Source: Patiria miniata
Lineage: Eukaryota; Echinodermata; Asteroidea; Valvatida; Asterinidae
Assembly: GCF_015706575.1 (NCBI RefSeq)
Contig: NW_024037060.1
Coordinates: 7,501 to 71,500 of the forward strand
Direction of reading: 5' to 3'
DNA length: 64,000 nucleotides
The position numbers and the translations under genes are program-made. This document shows, in pieces, positions 1-10,184 of this stretch (the first letter of the stretch is position 1; every line of letters starts with the position of its first letter). The notes under the pieces were generated by a model. The model had not been told where the DNA came from and searched no databases. It saw nothing but the letters and a program-made list of their open reading frames with translations.

Positions 1-545
1 CGCAAATAGACGGATATTACATAGGGGTAGGGCTAGGGTGTCGGAAATAGAGGGATTAGCTATAGGGGTAGGGTTATAAGCTGTGATGTAGGTAAAATCG
101 CCCGAAATATTGTTAAACCGTCTCGAATAGGGTAAATACGGTCGAATCAGGGTAAAAGGGGTTAGCGTAGTCTTTTAACGGTCTAATAACACTATCATAG
201 GGTCAAAAACTGGGTATCCGTGCCTAGGTACGGTCCTGCAGACCGCCCAAAACGAATAACTCGGGACCAGGGTGCCAACTCGTCCCTAAAGCTCTAATAC
301 ATCCCAAATACTGGCGTGCATCCAGTACTTCCATTGATATGTGTACAAAGTCGAATTGCCATAGGGTTTGTGCACAAGCCCTTGCCCTATGCGTTAACGC
401 ATACACACACTTGAAAAAACGTACTAACCCATTCCCTTATATTTGACCCATATTGACTTATATGTTTTTTACACGTTTCAGACCATTTTAGAATTTCTTA
501 TGTTTTTCTTTATTTTGGGGTGTCGGAAATAGACAACTTTTGGCC
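1..545. repeat. Foldback 'word' element, left part cut by window edge
   Basis: Short words such as GTGTCGGAAATAGA and GGGGTAGGG recur near the left edge (about 25-75) and again at about 520-535. The word TCTATTTCCGACA (reverse strand) is closely related to the arm words of the elements at 40461 and 43081. I see no credible gene here. I infer that this is the right portion of one of the foldback arrays described further along. The left end is outside the window, so the assignment is moderate. Confidence 0.4.
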
Positions 546-800
546 ATAACTCCTGACCCAATGACCTATGACCTTGACCTTTGGAGTCAGAGGTCATGAC
601 CTCCCCCGAACGTTTTTGACCTAGTCACAATGTTATGCTCCCCAGGGGTCAAAGGTTATGACCTCTCAAAGTTTTTTTCCTATACTTTGTGCAGTAACCT
701 TTGACCCCGTGACCTTTGACCCATAGGGAGCATAACCTTGTGACCCCACCAACAGTTGCGGGGGGTCATGACCTTTGACCTCAGGGGTCACCGACCTTAT
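545..800. repeat. TGACC/GGTCA-rich block
   Basis: The words TGACCT, TGACCC and their complements occur about twenty times in 250 bases, in both orientations. Several are spaced as direct repeats with one base between them (for example TGACCTTTGACC). This spacing is the DR1 arrangement bound by many nuclear receptors. It is probably a degenerate repeat; any regulatory role is inference. Confidence 0.45.
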
Positions 801-827
801 ACTCCGAGGTCGGCCTACAGAAGATCC

Positions 828-872
828 CTTGACTCTAACCCTAGCCCTAACCCTAACACTAACCCCTAACCT
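828..872. repeat. Telomere-like CCCTAA tract
   Basis: Imperfect CCCTAA units, the animal telomere word on the opposite strand, run for about 40 bases. The tract is short and interstitial. It lies close to the foldback word element to its left, like the telomere-like cores seen in other members of that family. Confidence 0.5.
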
Positions 873-1139
873 TCATCAACAAGTCCCTGACTATTCTTAC
901 CCTTTTTAGGCAAAATAACTCGACCACATCCGTCTTTTTAATACTGCGCTATATTGCACAATTTATTGAACAACATTTTGAAATGTACACTAGCTTGTCA
1001 TCTTTCGTCACAAAAACATCAATTGTTGCTTCAAAAACAGACTGAATATTCTTCATCAACTGATAAACATTTTCCTCATAACTCTAACAAAATCACCAAA
1101 CATGTACTTTCCATTTCCAAGCACAATAATGAGCATTTG

Positions 1140-1480
1140 CGTAAACATTACATAAGCCGAGTATCATCCAGCCATTCTCTTTGTTTGGCAAAAAAAGTGT
1201 TAACGTGTACCAAATTATGCAATTGATGACAAATGGTACAGAGAAAAAAACTTGCACTTTTGTATACGTGCGAGGTTAGTGTGAACCACAACTTGCACGT
1301 ATACAAAAGTGCAACTGTTTTCGGTATAATTTGTCCTAAATTTTATAAATTCGTACACATTATCACTGTTTTGGGGAAATAAGAAAGAGTATGGCTGGAA
1401 TGCTATGGAATTTCTGTACTGATTAGTCGTTAGTTGAGCGAGAGGTGCTAAGTAGTTATTGAGTTAAAAAGCATTGGAAA
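1140..1480. mobile_element. Foldback MITE, copy 1
   Basis: An imperfect palindrome is centred near 1290. The word CTTGCACTTTTGTATACGTGC on the left mirrors GCACGTATACAAAAGTGCAA on the right. The whole segment is similar to 19987-20350, including its outer part (GAGTTAAAAAG...GGACTTTC). It is a non-autonomous element with no coding capacity. Confidence 0.6.
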
Positions 1481-1769
1481 GTGGGGACTTTCTTTTTTGG
1501 TTGAGTGTAGTTACATTTACAGTTCTGATGGGGAGACTAAGTAATTATCAGGGAAGATTGGGCTTGGAAGAGTGACTGTCCTCGCAACAAAATCGTAACA
1601 AAGTACTGTATTTCAACCAAAAGGTTACCCGTTGGGAAGTTTTTAAGAAGCTAAAGCAGTTCCATCCCCTCCCGCCAAAAAAATTGATGGAACAACACAT
1701 AATTAATTACGCTAGATATTATTTTTGGCACTCAACCCAAACAAACCTAATTTCTCAAAGCTTTAAGGA

Positions 1770-2240
1770 AGTCACAGTCCAGAAAATAATCATTTCCAGG
1801 CTTCAAAACGTCTAAGGTCAGTTATAGCCATGATCAGTGAATGGTAGGAATTTGTATTGTGATGCTCTATTGTGCTAGGATCCATATAAATACGCTCCAT
1901 TTTTCGAACCAGTCATCCGCTTGACAACAGCAGCGGCGGATGCCTTCAGTTCACAGCTATTGCAGTGTCACCCTCGTTGTGTTGACTATACTTCCTTTGC
2001 TAGAGGGCGAACCTGTTGTACAGACCGTAAGTAACTTCTTGCACTTTGGGACTCTTTCGTTTGTCAGTAACTCGGTGACATAAAAAAGTTAACATTTTGT
2101 GATGATGACTGGGAATTATTTTTTTTCTATTTCGAGCTCAATGGTTATGACTTTAATTGGGCATGTCAGGGTCGGACGATTAGATTTTATTGTTGTAACA
2201 TAGTCTAGATTTTATTGTCGCAATGTTTTTTTAATTGCCA
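1770..2240. repeat. Duplicated promoter/first-exon segment, copy 1
   Basis: About 450 bases align by eye, with scattered differences, to 10185-10680. The shared words start at GTCACAGTC, include CACAGCTATTGCAGTG and the splice donor ACCGTAAGT, and end at TTAATTGGGCAT. Copy 1 retains a TATA box and an intact start codon; copy 2 has lost both. The segment is read here as the 5' end of a gene that was duplicated. Confidence 0.6.
1885..1892 (+). promoter_or_regulatory. TATA box (TATAAATA)
   Basis: TATAAATA lies 55 bases before the ATG at 1940, so transcription would begin at about 1915 and give a very short leader. The duplicate at 10.3 kb has lost this box, which fits copy 2 being dead. Confidence 0.5.
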
Positions 2241-5224
2241 CGTTTTCCGTAAATTTGTTACAATCTTTTTATGGTATGATATTATGATCAAATATTGGAA
2301 TGTGTTTTCTTCATTCATTGTCTCCAATTAAAAGTGACTTTCATTCGAATCGGAATTTTAATTAATACACTTTTTTGCACACCTCCTGGATTGTCCTAGA
2401 TTACGGTGGCCCACAACTGTCACGGCAAAAGCAAAAGCGCCGCGGCAAGCGCAACAGCGCCGCGGCAAGCGCAACAGCGCCGCGGCAAGCGCAACAGCGC
2501 CGCGGCAAGCGCAAAAGCGCCGCGGCAAAAGAAAAAGCGCCGCGGCAAAAGAAAAAGCGCCACGGCAAAACAAAAAGCGCCGCGGCAAGCGCAAAAGCGC
2601 CACGGCAAGCGCAAAAGCGCCACGGCGAAAGCAAAAGCGCCACGGCGAAAGCAAAAGCGCCACGGGTTTATTGGGAAGGGGCGTAATCATACATGCCGCT
2701 ACTACATCAAAAAATAAAATGGGAAGGAGAATGGCCGCCACCAGGAATTCTTATTAAGCACAGAATTTAATTCTTTGAGAAGTGATTTTATGGCTGAGAA
2801 AATAGCAAGGCCAAGGAAAACCGGTCAGGAAATAAATCGTCGATATTAATTTGTTGTAGGATAATTATTATTCCAAGAGAGTTGCTGCCGTGAATCAGAG
2901 TTTATAAAGGAGTGGGACTCACTATCAGCACCATTCCTCATTTCTTTACATTTTGTGGGATGCAAACAATTAGGGAGGACGGGAGGCTCTGTGAGCTGAT
3001 GCATATTTTTGAAGAGTTTTTTTCCTTCCGACTAGCATGCAGAGAAGGGTTACGTTAATTTGAGACTTAGTTCACCCATGGGCGTCGCGAGGGGGGCAAG
3101 GGGGCGTTTCCCCCCCCCCCCGGAATAGCATACAAAAAAAGGAAGGGGAAAAAAAGAGAAAAAAAGAAAAGAAAAAGAGGCGCGAAGTCATAGTGGTGTA
3201 AATTGAATGAGTTGGGGGGGGGGGCAAAATGTCCCTGCCCCCGTCTAAAACTGAGAAATCGAGAATTTGTTCAGAAATACAAGAATTTTTTGGGAAAAAT
3301 ATGTTTTGCCCCCTCTAGAAAAAATCCTGGCGACGCCCATGAGTTCACCGGTGTGTATACCAGTGTAGGCACACAATTGAGCTGCCCAGAGTTTGGATAT
3401 AGAATAAGAAAGAAAGAAATTAACTTAGAACCTAGAACTCATTGGCCCACCCACCCCCGGCTCAAAAAACCAGTGTAGGCACACAATTGAGCTGCCCAGA
3501 GTTTGGATATAGAATAAGAAAGAAAGAAATTAACTTAGAACCTAGAACTCATTGGCCCACCCACCCCCGGCTCAAGAAACCAAGAAGCCGAACAAGACCT
3601 CATGATGCTTAGCGATAGCGATGATGAGTTGCCCTGTGGACAGTCTTCCACATCATCGCAGAATCAGCCTGCAGGGCAGAAAGAGGGCTTGTTTCCGGCA
3701 TCAAATAGTTCCGTATTCACTCGAAACAAAGCAAACGGCTCTTTTCAGAGCCACCAAATTTTCATAGAGCTTAGAACTGTGCATCTGAACGATAACACTT
3801 CTCCTTTGTTTAGTGTCTCTCCCTTACCCCCCCCCCCTTTTTTAAGTTAATTTATTTCTTTCTTATTCTATATCCAAAGTCTTCGCCTGTGTTACGTTCC
3901 TTACATGAAATCCACGACCTAACCTCCTCTGTCGAAAGCGTTGCAACTGTCTAATAGAACGATCCGTTTCTCGATTGTGAGTTATCTTCAACTCAGTCGT
4001 GTTTATTGGGAAGGGGCGTAATCATACATGCCGCCACTACATCTAAAATTAAAAGGAAAGGAGTATGGCCGCCACCATGAATTGAGAAGTGATTTTATGG
4101 CTGAGAAAATAGCAAGGAAAACCGGTCAGTGCAAGCAACGTTCAGAGAATAGTTTTGAAATTCCCGCTCTCTGGGAATTTCTAACCTAATGGGCCCGCGG
4201 GCGAGTTACGTGTTGACAAGCCTTACCCACCCACTGCCGCAGCCCTGCAGGAGAGCCTTAATCGACTTCCTAGATGTGTATGATATACTGAAAAAGAAAA
4301 AAAACTTAACTCATACACTCTGGGCAGCTCACTTGCGTGCCTACACTGGTATACACACCTGTGAAAAAAAGGCTCAAATTAACGGAACTCTTCTCTGCAT
4401 GCTAGTCGGAAGGGAAAAAAATGTCTTCAAAAATGCATCAGCTCACAGAGCCTCCCGTCCTCTTAATTGTTTGCATCCCACGAAATGTAAAGAAATGAGG
4501 AACGGCCCTGATGGTGCTGATATAGCGAGTCCTACTTTCCCTCTCCTTTATAAACTCTGATTCACGGCAGGAACTCTCTTGGAATAAGCTTGGAATCATC
4601 CTACAACAAATTAATATCGACGATTTATCAGTCCCTGAACGTTGCTTCACTGACCGGTTTTCCTTGCTATTTTCTCAGCCATAAAATCACTTCTCAAAGA
4701 ATTAAATTCTGTGCTTAATAAGAATTCCTGGTGGCGGCCATTTTCCTTTCCATTTTATTTTTTGATGTAGTAGCGGCATGTATGATTACGCCCCTTCCCA
4801 ATAAACCCGTGGCGCTTTTGCTTTCGCCGTGGCGCTTTTGCGCTTGCCGTGGCGCTTTTGCGCTTGCCGCGGCGCTTTTTCTTTTGCCGCGGCGCTTTTT
4901 GTTTTGCCGTGGCGCTTTTTCTTTTGCCGCGGCGCTTTTTCTTTTGCCGCGGCGCTTTTGCGCTTGCCGTAGCGCTTTTGCGCTTGCCGTGGCGCTGTTG
5001 CGCTTGCCGCGGCGCTGTTGCGCTTGCCGTGGCGCTGTTGCGCTTGCCGCGGCGCTTTTGCTTTTGCCGTGACAGTTGTGGGCCACCGTACTAGATCATT
5101 TGCAACGACACCAGAAGTGATTCTGCATTCCTCCAGAAGCTTCAAATCAGCACGGGCTTCAGCTTGGTTTCCAGCGCTGCATGGACATTTGGGGACGCCA
5201 AGTCAACTGTAGCAAATTCTGAAA
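1940..5224 (+). CDS. Putative secreted protein, first two exons (interrupted by a transposon in its intron)
   Basis: I do not recognise the protein. Exon 1 is 1940-2026: ATG, then 29 codons with a hydrophobic core (VTLVVLTILPLL) typical of a signal peptide, ending in phase 0 at donor GTAAGT. Exon 2 is 5095-5224: open throughout, starting IICNDTRSD and ending STVANSE, with donor GTGAGT in phase 1. If the 2402-5090 transposon and one copy of its target site are removed, exon 2 is preceded by a good pyrimidine-rich acceptor (CTTTTTTGCACACCTCCTGGATTGTCCTAG). The TATA box and short leader support exon 1. Later exons were not found, so the gene is partial or already dead. The phase match (0 to 0) and the open frame are seen directly; secretion is inferred. 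A chance open frame of 43 codons is the main alternative. Confidence 0.42.
2415..2664. repeat. 20-bp minisatellite, left arm
   Basis: About 12 units of a 20-bp word (GCGCCGCGGCAAGCGCAAAA with variants). All six frames are open because the unit has no stop, so the alanine/arginine-rich ORFs here are artefacts. The right arm carries the same array on the opposite strand. Confidence 0.92.
3077..3341. mobile_element. hAT-like MITE inserted in the left arm
   Basis: The terminal inverted repeat is CATGGGCGTCGC...GCGACGCCCATG. An exact 8-bp duplication, AGTTCACC, flanks it at 3069-3076 and 3342-3349. An 8-bp duplication is the hAT hallmark. The matching right arm of the host element lacks this insert, so it arrived later. 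Confidence 0.85.
3361..3580. repeat. Tandem duplication, 110-bp unit, two copies
   Basis: The unit beginning CAGTGTAGGCACACAATTGA at 3361 is repeated almost identically from 3471. Part of it (TTGGATATAGAATAAG) appears inverted at about 3860-3880. Confidence 0.9.
3737..3752 (+). other. Histone-type mRNA 3' stem-loop
   Basis: GGCTCTTTTCAGAGCC followed by ACCA is the metazoan replication-dependent histone stem-loop: a 6-bp stem, 4-base loop and ACCA tail. No histone reading frame lies upstream. The preceding open frame (3602 on, starting MMLSDSDDELP) does not resemble a histone. It sits inside the 2402-5090 transposon. The motif match is direct; any processing role is inference. Confidence 0.65.
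4808..5068. repeat. 20-bp minisatellite, right arm
   Basis: About 13 units of the same 20-bp word as the left arm, on the opposite strand (GCGCTTTTGCGCTTGCCGYG). It ends just inside the right terminal repeat. Confidence 0.92.
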
Positions 5225-5268
5225 GTGAGTATTGTTTTGGATGGCGTTTAAATCTTACCTTCTCGTTA

Positions 5269-5637
5269 GGCCAAAAAAAATAAGTCTCCGGTTTCTGGTA
5301 TGGAGCTTGTCCAAAAAGTGGTGCGGCGACGCGGCTTTTTTTTTTTTTTTACCTGACATTTTTGCTTCAAATGTCGGCTGATGACTGCAAATGGTGCCCG
5401 ACTAAACTTAGTGCAAATATATGGGAGTCCAGAGAGGCCACATAAAGTTTATTCTCGATCATAACCCCATCTAAAAACACGTTAAAATTGTGCAGCAGCA
5501 GGAATCCAGTCAAACCAGTGAGTTTGGCGGTTTTGAGACATCATCTTTCATTGAAAAAAAACTTTTTCATTTTGCCGACGCGCATGGCTACGGCGACGCT
5601 CGCGCATACCAGAAACCGGAGACTTTTTTTTTTGGCC
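5269..5637. mobile_element. PIF/Harbinger-like MITE, copy 1
   Basis: The inverted ends are GGCCAAAAAAAA...TTTTTTTGGCC. They are flanked by TTA on both sides (5266-5268 and 5638-5640), the PIF/Harbinger target. The ends continue into AGTCTCCGGTTTCTGGTATG and its complement. It lies in the intron after 5224. A second family member is at 9358-9736. Confidence 0.78.
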
Positions 5638-5934
5638 TTATATACAAAACTGAAGAAAATCGCTCAATAAGTTAATTCCTCGTGTACATCATCTACAATT
5701 TTAGTTTACGGAAATTACAGTATGAAGGACACTCCGTATTTTATTGTCATGCAACAATTTCTCACAAAAGAGGGCGCGCTATACAAACGCTGCTCACCGC
5801 GCTGATCCGACGTACGTCTGGCCGTTCGATATGTAAACTACAGTTATTGAAAACTGACAGGAACCGCCAAATAATGAATGTAATATATTGAAGGATATTG
5901 ACGTGTCAGGGTGCACACCTGTTAATAGGCCTAA

Positions 5935-6365
5935 ACCCATCCGCCGAGCTCATGAACAGAAGTTATACCCTCAAAATATTCTACATTAGAGAGTTCTGAG
6001 AGCCGTAAAATTGAGGAATTGAAAAAAATATGGCAAGAAACACTGGCCCAGACTTGGGACTTCCAATTCTGAGCATTTTGGATGCAATGAAGCTCGAAAG
6101 TGGCGCTATTTTTTTCATGTTGTGGAGGGATCGTTTTTCAAGATGGCTACTTTTTTTCCGCTTTGGAAAAAATAGGGGTCGTCTTCTTTTGGTGAGAATT
6201 TCTCGAAAAGTCAATAACGGGTCAACCCACCAAAAATTGAAAATAAAATAAAAGATGAAATATTGATCGCCATTTCTCTGTGCAACTTAAATACATGTGA
6301 GAGTTCTGAGTATTTTTTAAAAGAATTTAGAAGTATGGGCATTTAGCACTAGTGTCTATGGAAAT
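5935..6365. mobile_element. Dispersed repeat, copy 1 of a ~430-bp family
   Basis: The segment starting GAGCTCATGAACAGAAG and ending TTTAGCACTAGTGTCTATGG matches 18360-18780 almost base for base. The match includes AGTGGCGCTATTTT and GGTCGTCTTCTTT. No long open frame is conserved between the copies. Here it separates the first 466-bp repeat copy from the rest of that array. Confidence 0.8.
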
Positions 6366-6389
6366 TTTAATACACTGTTGCACCTGCAA

Positions 6390-7760
6390 GGACACTCCGT
6401 ATTTTCTCGTCATGTCAACACAGTTATTGTGAAATTGGGAATTCAAGATAAACACATTGTATTGCAATGAAATTTCCTGTAATATTTTGTCATGGCATTT
6501 GACACCAAACTCTAGAATCTTGACAGGAACCGCCGAAGAATGAATGTAATATAATTTAAGGAAATTGCAGTATGAAGGACACTCCGTATTTTATCGTCAT
6601 GCAACAATTTCTTACAAAAGAGGGCGCGCTATACAAACAATGGGGATTTTAATACACTGTTGCACCCGTAAGGACACTCCATATTTTCTCGTCATGTCAA
6701 TACAGTTGTGCAATTGGGAACTCAAGATAAACACATTGTATTGCAATGAAATTTCCTGTAATATTTCGTCATGGTATTTGACACGAAATTCTAGAAACTT
6801 GACAGGAACCGCGGGAGAATGAATGTAATATAATCTAAGGAAATTGAAGTACGAGGGACACTCCGTATTTTCTCGTCATGTCAACACAGTTATTGTGAAA
6901 TTGGGAATTCAAGATAAACACATTGTATTGCAATGAAATTTCCTGTAATATTTTGTCATGGCATTTGACGCCAAACTCTAGAATCTTGACAGGAACCGCC
7001 GAAGAATGAATGTAATATAATTTAAGGAAATTGCAGTATGAAGGACACTCCGTATTTTATCGTCATGCAACAATTTCTTACAAAAGAGGGCGCGCTATAC
7101 AAACAATGGGGATTTTAATACACTGTTGCACCCGTAAGGACACTCCATATTTTCTCGTCATGTCAATACAGTTGTGCAATTGGGAACTCAAGATAAACAC
7201 ATTGTATTGCAATGAAATTTCCTGTAATATTTCGTCATGGTATTTGACACGAAATTCTAGAAACTTGACAGGAACCGCGGGAGAATGAATGTAATATAAT
7301 CTAAGGAAATTGAAGTACGAGGGACACTCCGTATTTTCTCGTCATGTCAACACAGTTATTGTGAAATTGGGAACTCAAGATAAACACATTGTATTGCAAT
7401 GAAATTTCATGTAATATTTTGTCATGGTATTTGACACCAAACTCTAGAATCTTGACAGGAACCGCCGAAGATCGAATGTAATATAATTTAAGGAAATTCC
7501 AGTATGAAGGACACTCCGTATTTTATCCTCATGTAACAATTTCTTACAAAAGAGGGCGCGCTATACCAACACTCGGAATTTTAATGCACTGTTGCATCCG
7601 TAAGGACACTCCGTTTTTTCTCGTCATGTCAACACAGTTATTGTGAAATTGGGAACTCAAGATAAACACATTGTATTGCAATGAAATTTCCTGTAATATT
7701 TTGTCATGGTATTTGACACGAAACTCTAGGATCTTGACAGGAACCGCCGAAGAATGAATG
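6390..7760. repeat. 466-bp tandem repeat array
   Basis: Units beginning TGCAGTATGAAGGACACTCC recur at about 6565, 7031 and 7497, a period of 466. A displaced earlier copy is at about 5715. Each unit has an inner sub-repeat (GGACACTCCGTATTTTCTCG). Two 85-codon open frames in the array are identical because the DNA is repeated, not because of coding constraint. Confidence 0.92.
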
Positions 7761-8334
7761 TAATGGTATCGCCCTGCAGTGACGGTTGCTCAGTCGTCCG
7801 CAAAACGCATGTGCCCGTGCAGCTACTTACGTACGTGAGTTCCAGAAATACTCCGAACAATAATGGACCGATCCAGTAAGCTCCGCCCAGTGCGCACGTG
7901 GGCAAGTCAACACGTGCTCGGTATAATGCCACGCTGCATTTTCCTTCCGCGCGCATCATTCGCGCGCGAACGCATGTCGGACTTTAGTGCACGCACGTCG
8001 GACATAAATCACGGTTGTGATTGGTCAGACACCATGGGGCGGTGCTTACTGGATCGGTCCATTGCCCTACAATGCGTGTGCCCGTCCTTGTTTGCGTCAT
8101 ATTGAGCACGCGCACTTAAACATGACGTTAACGATTTAAAAGAACAGCAGTGCGTGGTGTTATGTTCTAAGCTATATACTGCCACGCTAGGTTTCAGACA
8201 ATACTGCTTTTTTGCAGCTTTTTCGACAACCGCTGGTCCAAACCACTTCAAACTTGGCACTGCACATTCTGTTGTCCCGAGCAATACACCCGCCGATATT
8301 CAACTTCATACGGTGCCCGGTTCTGGAGATAATC

Positions 8335-8372
8335 GACGGGCAGACAGACAGACAGACAAACAGACAGAGATT
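8335..8372. repeat. CAGA simple repeat
   Basis: CAGACAGACAGACAGACAAACAGACAGAGA. It follows a short unique stretch and may be the tail of an old retroelement. Confidence 0.8.
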
Positions 8373-8519
8373 CCTTGAATTATAGTAAGGATGTGTTTTC
8401 TTACGTTATCGTCACAATTAAAAGGGACTTAAATTCGGATTGAAATTTCCGCGATTGATACTGTGATGAATCATCAACTATACGTTTTATACATTAACAT
8501 GAACTGTATAGTGACTTTT

Positions 8520-8815
8520 CTTTAGTGCTAAGTCACTCATACTAGAGCAGTAGACCCCAATTGGCCCATACAGTTAGTGGGTGTGGCTTAAGTCAGCTAC
8601 TGAGCAATACTGCATTTTGATTGGTTACCACCCTCTGTATACTTAAGCAAAGATGTGCATTTATTGTTAGCAAATGTAATTGGATCATGTTGGCCTATAA
8701 AAGGCAGAGTGAGAAGGAATAAACCTCACTTCTTCGCTTGGTGGGACTAAAGAAGTCAAAGAAGTCTCCCGTCTCTGTTTGATTGTCTAATTGTCACTAA
8801 TTAGGGTGTAAGTCT
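8520..8815 (+). mobile_element. Possible solo LTR
   Basis: The layout resembles an LTR: a promoter-like CCTATAAAAGGCAGAG at about 8694-8709, AATAAA at about 8718 and a T/C-rich end. I cannot see clean TG...CA ends, a target duplication or a partner LTR. An independent promoter is equally possible. Confidence 0.3.
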
Positions 8816-8823
8816 CCCCCACT

Positions 8824-8950
8824 TGAGCCACTTAAGCCACTGGTCAGCCATTCTGAGCCACCGGTCAGCCACATCTAGCCACCGGTCAACCACCCAAACC
8901 ACAGGCTAATCCACCCAAAATCACAGGTTAATCCACCCAATCCCTAAATC
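8824..8950. repeat. Degenerate short tandem repeat
   Basis: The word GAGCCACYGGTCAGCCA and decaying versions of it (AACCACCCAAACCACAGG, TAATCCACCC) repeat about six times. Confidence 0.75.
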
Positions 8951-9357
8951 CCAAACACTAGTTGAGTTAGCGCTTTCCCCTGGTGGAGCAGATTTGGGAG
9001 TGCTGTACGTCACTTGGTGCTGTGGCCTCCAACCGCAGGTGCTTCAACTCCATCGGGACTGGGCCAGAGAGGCAAGGGACCGACGAGGCGACGCACGTTA
9101 CAATACACTGTATTTCCTTTCCGTAAATATTCAAATTTCTGATAATTATAAGATATCACTGTCAATAATTAGACGAGATTATTAATCAATGAAGTGAGTT
9201 TTTAATCGGTAATTGCCGACAACATTCTTTGCTAATTGTCTCCAGAAAGAGTGATTTTGTTTTGTTTATTTGGCATACCGTGATCTGCCTTGACATCGAT
9301 CTTTACGCTGGTGAAATGAGTTTGTACAACGTGTTAAAAACACATTTCCTAATGTTA

Positions 9358-9736
9358 GGCCAAAAAAAAAATAAGTCGGTCTCTGGTCAGCGCGCGCGTC
9401 GATTTTAATCATGCGCGTCGATCTTTTTTTTTTCCAAAATGTTCCGCGGTAGCTCCAACAGCGCCCTCTATTTCCGCACCTCCTCAATTTTTTTACCAAA
9501 GAGCACCAAGGAATGGGAAATTGCACCAAGGCAAATGATCGAAAGCACCAAGGCAAATTATGGAGGACACCAATATACATGAGGACACCAAAAAAGCAAA
9601 ATAGTACCCACCTTGTCTGTACAATCCAAGCTTGAAGAAAAAAAAAAAAAAGAAAAAAAAAAAAAAGAAAGCCGCGTGGCCGCGTCAATTCCGGAACTTT
9701 GGTCTGACCAGAGACCGAATATTTTTTTTTTTGGCC
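9358..9736. mobile_element. PIF/Harbinger-like MITE, copy 2
   Basis: The ends GGCCAAAAAAAAAATAAGTC and their complement are flanked by TTA at 9355-9357 and 9737-9739. Arms continue as TCTCTGGTCAG/CTGACCAGAGA. The inner sequence differs from copy 1. Poly-A/T stretches inside create a long but meaningless open frame on the minus strand. Confidence 0.8.
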
Positions 9737-10184
9737 TTAATCTTTAATAACTTTTGTTTCCCAATGGAATTAAATCAAAAATTCAGATGATGTTTACGAG
9801 GCAGGTCCAATTTTGCGACCCCAAAAAGTCGGGCTGTTCATGCTAGTTGTGATTCCAGCCATAAAATGTCCTCGCCTTTTGCGTTCGAGTAAGAAACCAC
9901 ATTTGTGCATTGGTGCTGTGTGTAATTTTATGTGACATACACAACGTGTATCGTACATTGACTGAAACGGCAGGAAAAACGTGTGCGTACTCCGTTGTGT
10001 CCGATGTAAACAACCGGGTTTTCCGTTGTGTCCGATGTAAACAACCGGGTTTTTCTCGTCTTATCACGGGAACGGTAAGACAATTAGGCTAGTTTCCTTT
10101 CAACCAGATGTTTGAAAGAGGATAAGTAAAGTCCAAAACATGAAAATTTCATTGATATCAGCTCGCACTGCCCCTTTAAGAGTG

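Larger units (their letters stand above)
2402..5090. mobile_element. Long inverted-repeat DNA transposon with subterminal 20-bp repeats, 6-bp TSD
   Basis: The ends are perfect inverted repeats (TACGGTGGCCCACAACTGTC at the left, its complement at the right), flanked by CTAGAT at 2396-2401 and 5091-5096. Just inside each end is an array of 20-bp units. The inverted similarity then continues (for example GTAATCATACATGCCGC, then the AGCTGATGCAT block) to about 3400 on the left and 4340 on the right. There is no transposase, so it is non-autonomous. A third partial copy of the arm lies at about 4003-4140 in direct orientation. A hAT-like MITE sits in the left arm, a 110-bp tandem duplication follows it, and the middle carries a histone-type stem-loop. 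The superfamily is not assigned. Confidence 0.85.

Noticed and set aside
2415..2664. CRISPR-like regular repeats
   Set aside because: Units are directly adjacent with no unique spacers. This is a minisatellite inside a transposon arm in an animal genome.
2358..2741. Six open frames of about 65-130 codons, Ala/Arg/Lys-rich
   Set aside because: The 20-bp repeat unit contains no stop in any frame, so the frames are open by composition. The same happens at 4715-5145.
6565..7288. Two identical 85-codon open frames
   Set aside because: Identity comes from the 466-bp tandem repeat. The product has no recognisable features and the other units are broken.
9266..9688. 140-codon minus-strand open frame rich in Phe and Leu
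   Set aside because: It crosses the poly-A/T core of a MITE, so the hydrophobic look is compositional.
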